Part shown: positions 61,200 to 64,000 of the stretch, piece after piece
Numbering within the stretch: position 1 is the stretch's first letter
Layout: each line of letters opens with the position of its first letter
Origin: Hypomyces perniciosus
Taxonomy: Eukaryota > Ascomycota > Sordariomycetes > Hypocreales > Hypocreaceae
Direction: 5' to 3'
DNA: 64,000 bases
Assembly (NCBI GenBank): GCA_008477525.1
Contig: SPDT01000007.1
Location: 558,001 to 622,000, forward strand
Program-made: the position numbers and the translations under genes
Notes under the pieces: generated by a model
The model's database searches: none
Seen by the model: the letters and a program-made list of their open reading frames with translations, nothing else
What the model was told of the DNA's origin: nothing

Positions 61200-64000
61200 A
61201 TTAAACTGGTTATTTTTTATATTTCTTTTTTGCTGGGGTATATTCCTTTAAAGGCCTATCTACAGTCTCGATTAGCCTGTATTTCTTTATATAAGTATCT
61301 AAGGCAGCTATATTTTTTAAAGAGATAGTAGGCTTTTAAGTTAGCTTTATATACCCCTTTTAATATATAAGTATTTCGCGGAAAAAGCCGCGGCCTTATT
61401 TCTTTATCTTAGCGTAAAGGATCTCTTTTACCTTTTATTTATTTTTACCTTTAATATATATAAAAGGGGGTTAAAAGTTATTATTTTATTGCTTAAGTAG
61501 AAGGTTATCTATTATTTATTATAGCAGGTTAATATAAAAGCGCAAATAAATTCCTATAGGTATACTTAACTTAACTATATAAAGGTTAAGCACCTTTACT
61601 ATTAAATATTTATAATAAAGAGTATTTAGCTTTTTATTAAAGTATAAGGATTTATAGTTATTAAAGTAAAGCTATATTTTATCTTTAACTTTAAATCTTT
61701 TAGTTAATCTTTTGCATTTATTAATAGCGTTTTTATATTATTATTGTATTACTGTTAAGTTAGCTTATATAAAGGATATAATATCTTTTAGGCGTTAAAG
61801 CAGTTCTTTTATTTAGCGTTTATCTAGGTTTATAATCTTCTGCTTTATATTTTAACTGTAATATAGTAAGAATGCTTTAATATAATAGCTATACTTAAAG
61901 AAAAAGGGGCTTAACTAGGTTGCAAAGCTTATATAGTTATTTAACGCTAATTAAACTATTAAAAGCTAGTCTTTTTAATCTTTTTAACTATAGTCGATAT
62001 ATACCTGCAGGTATATTTGGATTTTTTAGTTTATTTACTTTAAGCCGCCATTAGTTTATAGGTAGTATATAATACTAAGCTATTATTCTATTCCCGCTAA
62101 TTGGCAGAATACTCTTTAAAATTTATTAATTTAATTAAACCCCTTATGATTTATAATAGACTTAAGTATATTATAGAATTAATAGTAGTATTAAAGGAAG
62201 CGCTGTGCGCAGGCCTTTATATTTATACTCTTTATAGCTTTAAGTATAACTGCTTTAATAAACTAGTTTATTATTATATATAAATATTAGGCATTAAAGG
62301 GACTAGTTAAGGGAAGTTTAATAATAAAATCCATTACTAAGTCGCTTTATATATATAAAGGGATTAGTAAAAGTTTAAAAAGATTGCGCTTTGAGGTTTT
62401 TTAATATTGCCTTTTTCTATAAATACTGCAGTTTTTTATAAATTAATATATAGTTTAAAAAAGGCTAAGCTAATAGAATCTTTAAGCTATAATCGCGAGC
62501 GTACTATCTTAATTAGGGTAGCCGGCTATTATTATATTATACTTAGCTTATATAATATATATATATAATATAGTCCCTGCTTTATTTTCTCCTCCTAGAA
62601 TTTAAATTTAATGGCGAAAGGTAAGGCAGGATTATTTATTAATTATATATTCTGTAATTTAGACTTTTAATTAAAAGTTAAAGGGGAAGCTGTATTCTTT
62701 TAACTTTACTACTATATATACTTTTTAATAATTAAAGTCAGCTTATATTAACTAGTCTTAAAATTGCTGCAGTTTTGGGTTATTGTCGAATACTTGTATT
62801 TAAAGAATGAAGCTATTAGTAACTTTTAGCTGGCAGATTACTTTTAAAGTTACAGGGAGCAGCTATATATAGCGGCCTTACTTTTATTTATTGTCTTTAT
62901 CTTCTAGCCGATTTTATTTTTAGCAGCTAAATGCATTAAAGACTATTACTTTATTGCTAAGCTAATACTATATTATTATATTAAATTATAAAAGGAATTT
63001 AGTTTAATAAATCTGCCTCTTTAAAAGCTTTTAATGCATTATAAAGTACTGCAGATTTTTGTAATTTAAAATTATAATAAAGGGTCTATAGCTTTATAAC
63101 TTAACCCTTTATTCTTTTAAATAGTAAATAATAGCTAGTATTTCTTTATTATAGATTAAATAATTATATTTAGCTAAGCTTAGTTTTTTTTAAATAATAT
63201 ATAACTATATTACATTTTCCCTATTTATCCTTTTATAATAATATACCCTTAAGCGTATACCCTAAACAGTTAGGTTTAATTATTATCTTTTTACCTAGGT
63301 TTTATATTTAAAGTATTAAAGCCTTATAAAAGCAGCGCTTTAATTCTTTAAAAAAAGCTTCTTTATTATCTCTTTATGAAAAGGGAACCCCTTTTTTTAT
63401 TAAGTAGGTAAAGGGGAGTGCTATATATAAGAAGCTGGGGATAAAAATACAGTAATAGTTAGCGAATCTAAAAAAGCTCTATATACCTATTATTAACGCA
63501 AGGGCTCTTTATTTATATATTATTTACTGCTTTTTAAAGTTATAGGTAATGCCCTTCCCTATTTAGATAATAAAGTTAAAGTATTTAACCTCTTTTTAAG
63601 TAAAAGAGTATTTTACTAGGTTAAGGTATAAGCTAGCGTTTATAAAAGCGCAGAGTATATATTATATTTTCTTTATATAATCTTTAAATAAACCGTTTAA
63701 GTATATTAAGATATTATTAATATATATAATAGTAAAGTTATTTAAAAAAAGTAAAATATATAATTAATAAACTATTAAAATATTATTAAGGCGCCAGTAA
63801 GCCTAAATAGTATAACTCTTTATTTATATAATCTATAATATATATAAAATACAGTTTTATATTTATTCCTTTTTATAATATAGATTTTATAGAAAGCGGC
63901 TATTATATTTAGCTTAATAAATTATTTTATTTAAGTAAAGGTATTTAATATTTTTATAAATAAGGGTAAAGGGTAGTGGTTTTATTATATAATTGCATTA
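61200..64000 (-). pseudogene. Chromovirus H pol remnant ending in a chromodomain
   Basis: At about 63695-63735 the minus strand reads F-T-I-I-Y-I-N-N-I-L-I-Y, the RT loop YIDDILIY. At about 61330-61440 it reads KVKEILYAKIKKQGRGFFRE, a hydrophobic strand, then KGY and later KPTISLKNIAAL, which fits a chromodomain (VEEILDxR..., WKGY, TWEP...L). The C-terminus ends shortly before the LTR, the usual place of the chromodomain in chromoviruses. Stops occur at former Trp and Gln codons. Confidence 0.72.

Larger units (their letters stand above)
60921..64000 (-). mobile_element. Ty3/gypsy chromovirus H, 3' part, minus strand, runs off window
   Basis: The complement of a purine tract (ACCCCCT at 61193-61199) shows a minus-strand element whose 3' LTR lies at about 60921-61193. 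Reading leftward from 64000 are reverse transcriptase, RNase H, integrase and a C-terminal chromodomain. The LTR is unlike those of the other families. The element is RIPed but with longer readable stretches than A-E. Confidence 0.78.

Noticed and set aside
62101..62283. 60-codon plus frame
   Set aside because: It is antisense to the integrase region of chromovirus H; chance opening in AT-rich sequence.

Overview
The window looks like a heterochromatic, transposon-packed block of a filamentous ascomycete (Pezizomycotina) genome. Most of it is extremely AT-rich and TpA-rich. Repeat copies differ almost only by C-to-T and G-to-A changes, and recognisable retroelement reading frames are riddled with TAA/TAG at former Trp, Gln and Gly codons. 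That is the signature of repeat-induced point mutation (RIP). Only one convincing intact protein gene was found: a secreted, cysteine-rich protein on the minus strand at 9058-9948. I see no tRNA, rRNA or CRISPR array. Species cannot be told from the sequence; an effector-like gene alone in an AT-isochore is reminiscent of plant-pathogenic or plant-associated fungi, but that is inference.

Layout. 1-4746: right part of a Ty3/gypsy chromovirus (element A). 4747-5930: a short element with about 460-bp terminal inverted repeats. 5927-6025: a small pyrimidine-rich insertion. 6026-8265: a Tad-like LINE remnant. 8288-8665: another copy of the inverted-repeat arm. 8672-10480: a 1.8-kb cassette in which two inverted ~210-bp arms flank the intact secreted-protein gene. 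10878-12520: a broken NACHT-WD40 (NLR-like) gene on the minus strand, split by a solo copia LTR with a perfect CGATG duplication. 12671-19873: a truncated LTR, then a full chromovirus of the A family (element B). 21883-28155: a minus-strand gypsy element of another family (D). 29233-29482: a solo copia LTR. 29609-42642: a Ty1/copia element (F) split by an opposite-strand copy (F', 33310-39262). 42643-59953: a plus-strand D-family element (E), split by chromovirus C (44781-58879, duplication AATAA), which is itself split by copia element G (45735-52863, duplication AGTTT). 59954-60926: mosaic of inverted-repeat arms, LINE and gypsy pieces. 60921-64000: the 3' part of a third gypsy family (H) on the minus strand, ending in a chromodomain.

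How the parts relate. The target duplications give an insertion order: E before C before G, and F before F'. Chromodomains in the A/B/C family and in H fit elements that integrate into heterochromatin. The least mutated stretch (about 8.9-12.5 kb) holds the secreted-protein gene and the dead NLR-like gene. The most unusual structure is the inverted-repeat cassette around the secreted-protein gene, which could be a gene-carrying non-autonomous DNA transposon or a palindromic duplication. Coordinates of LTRs and duplications were read base by base; domain boundaries inside RIPed pol genes are approximate.
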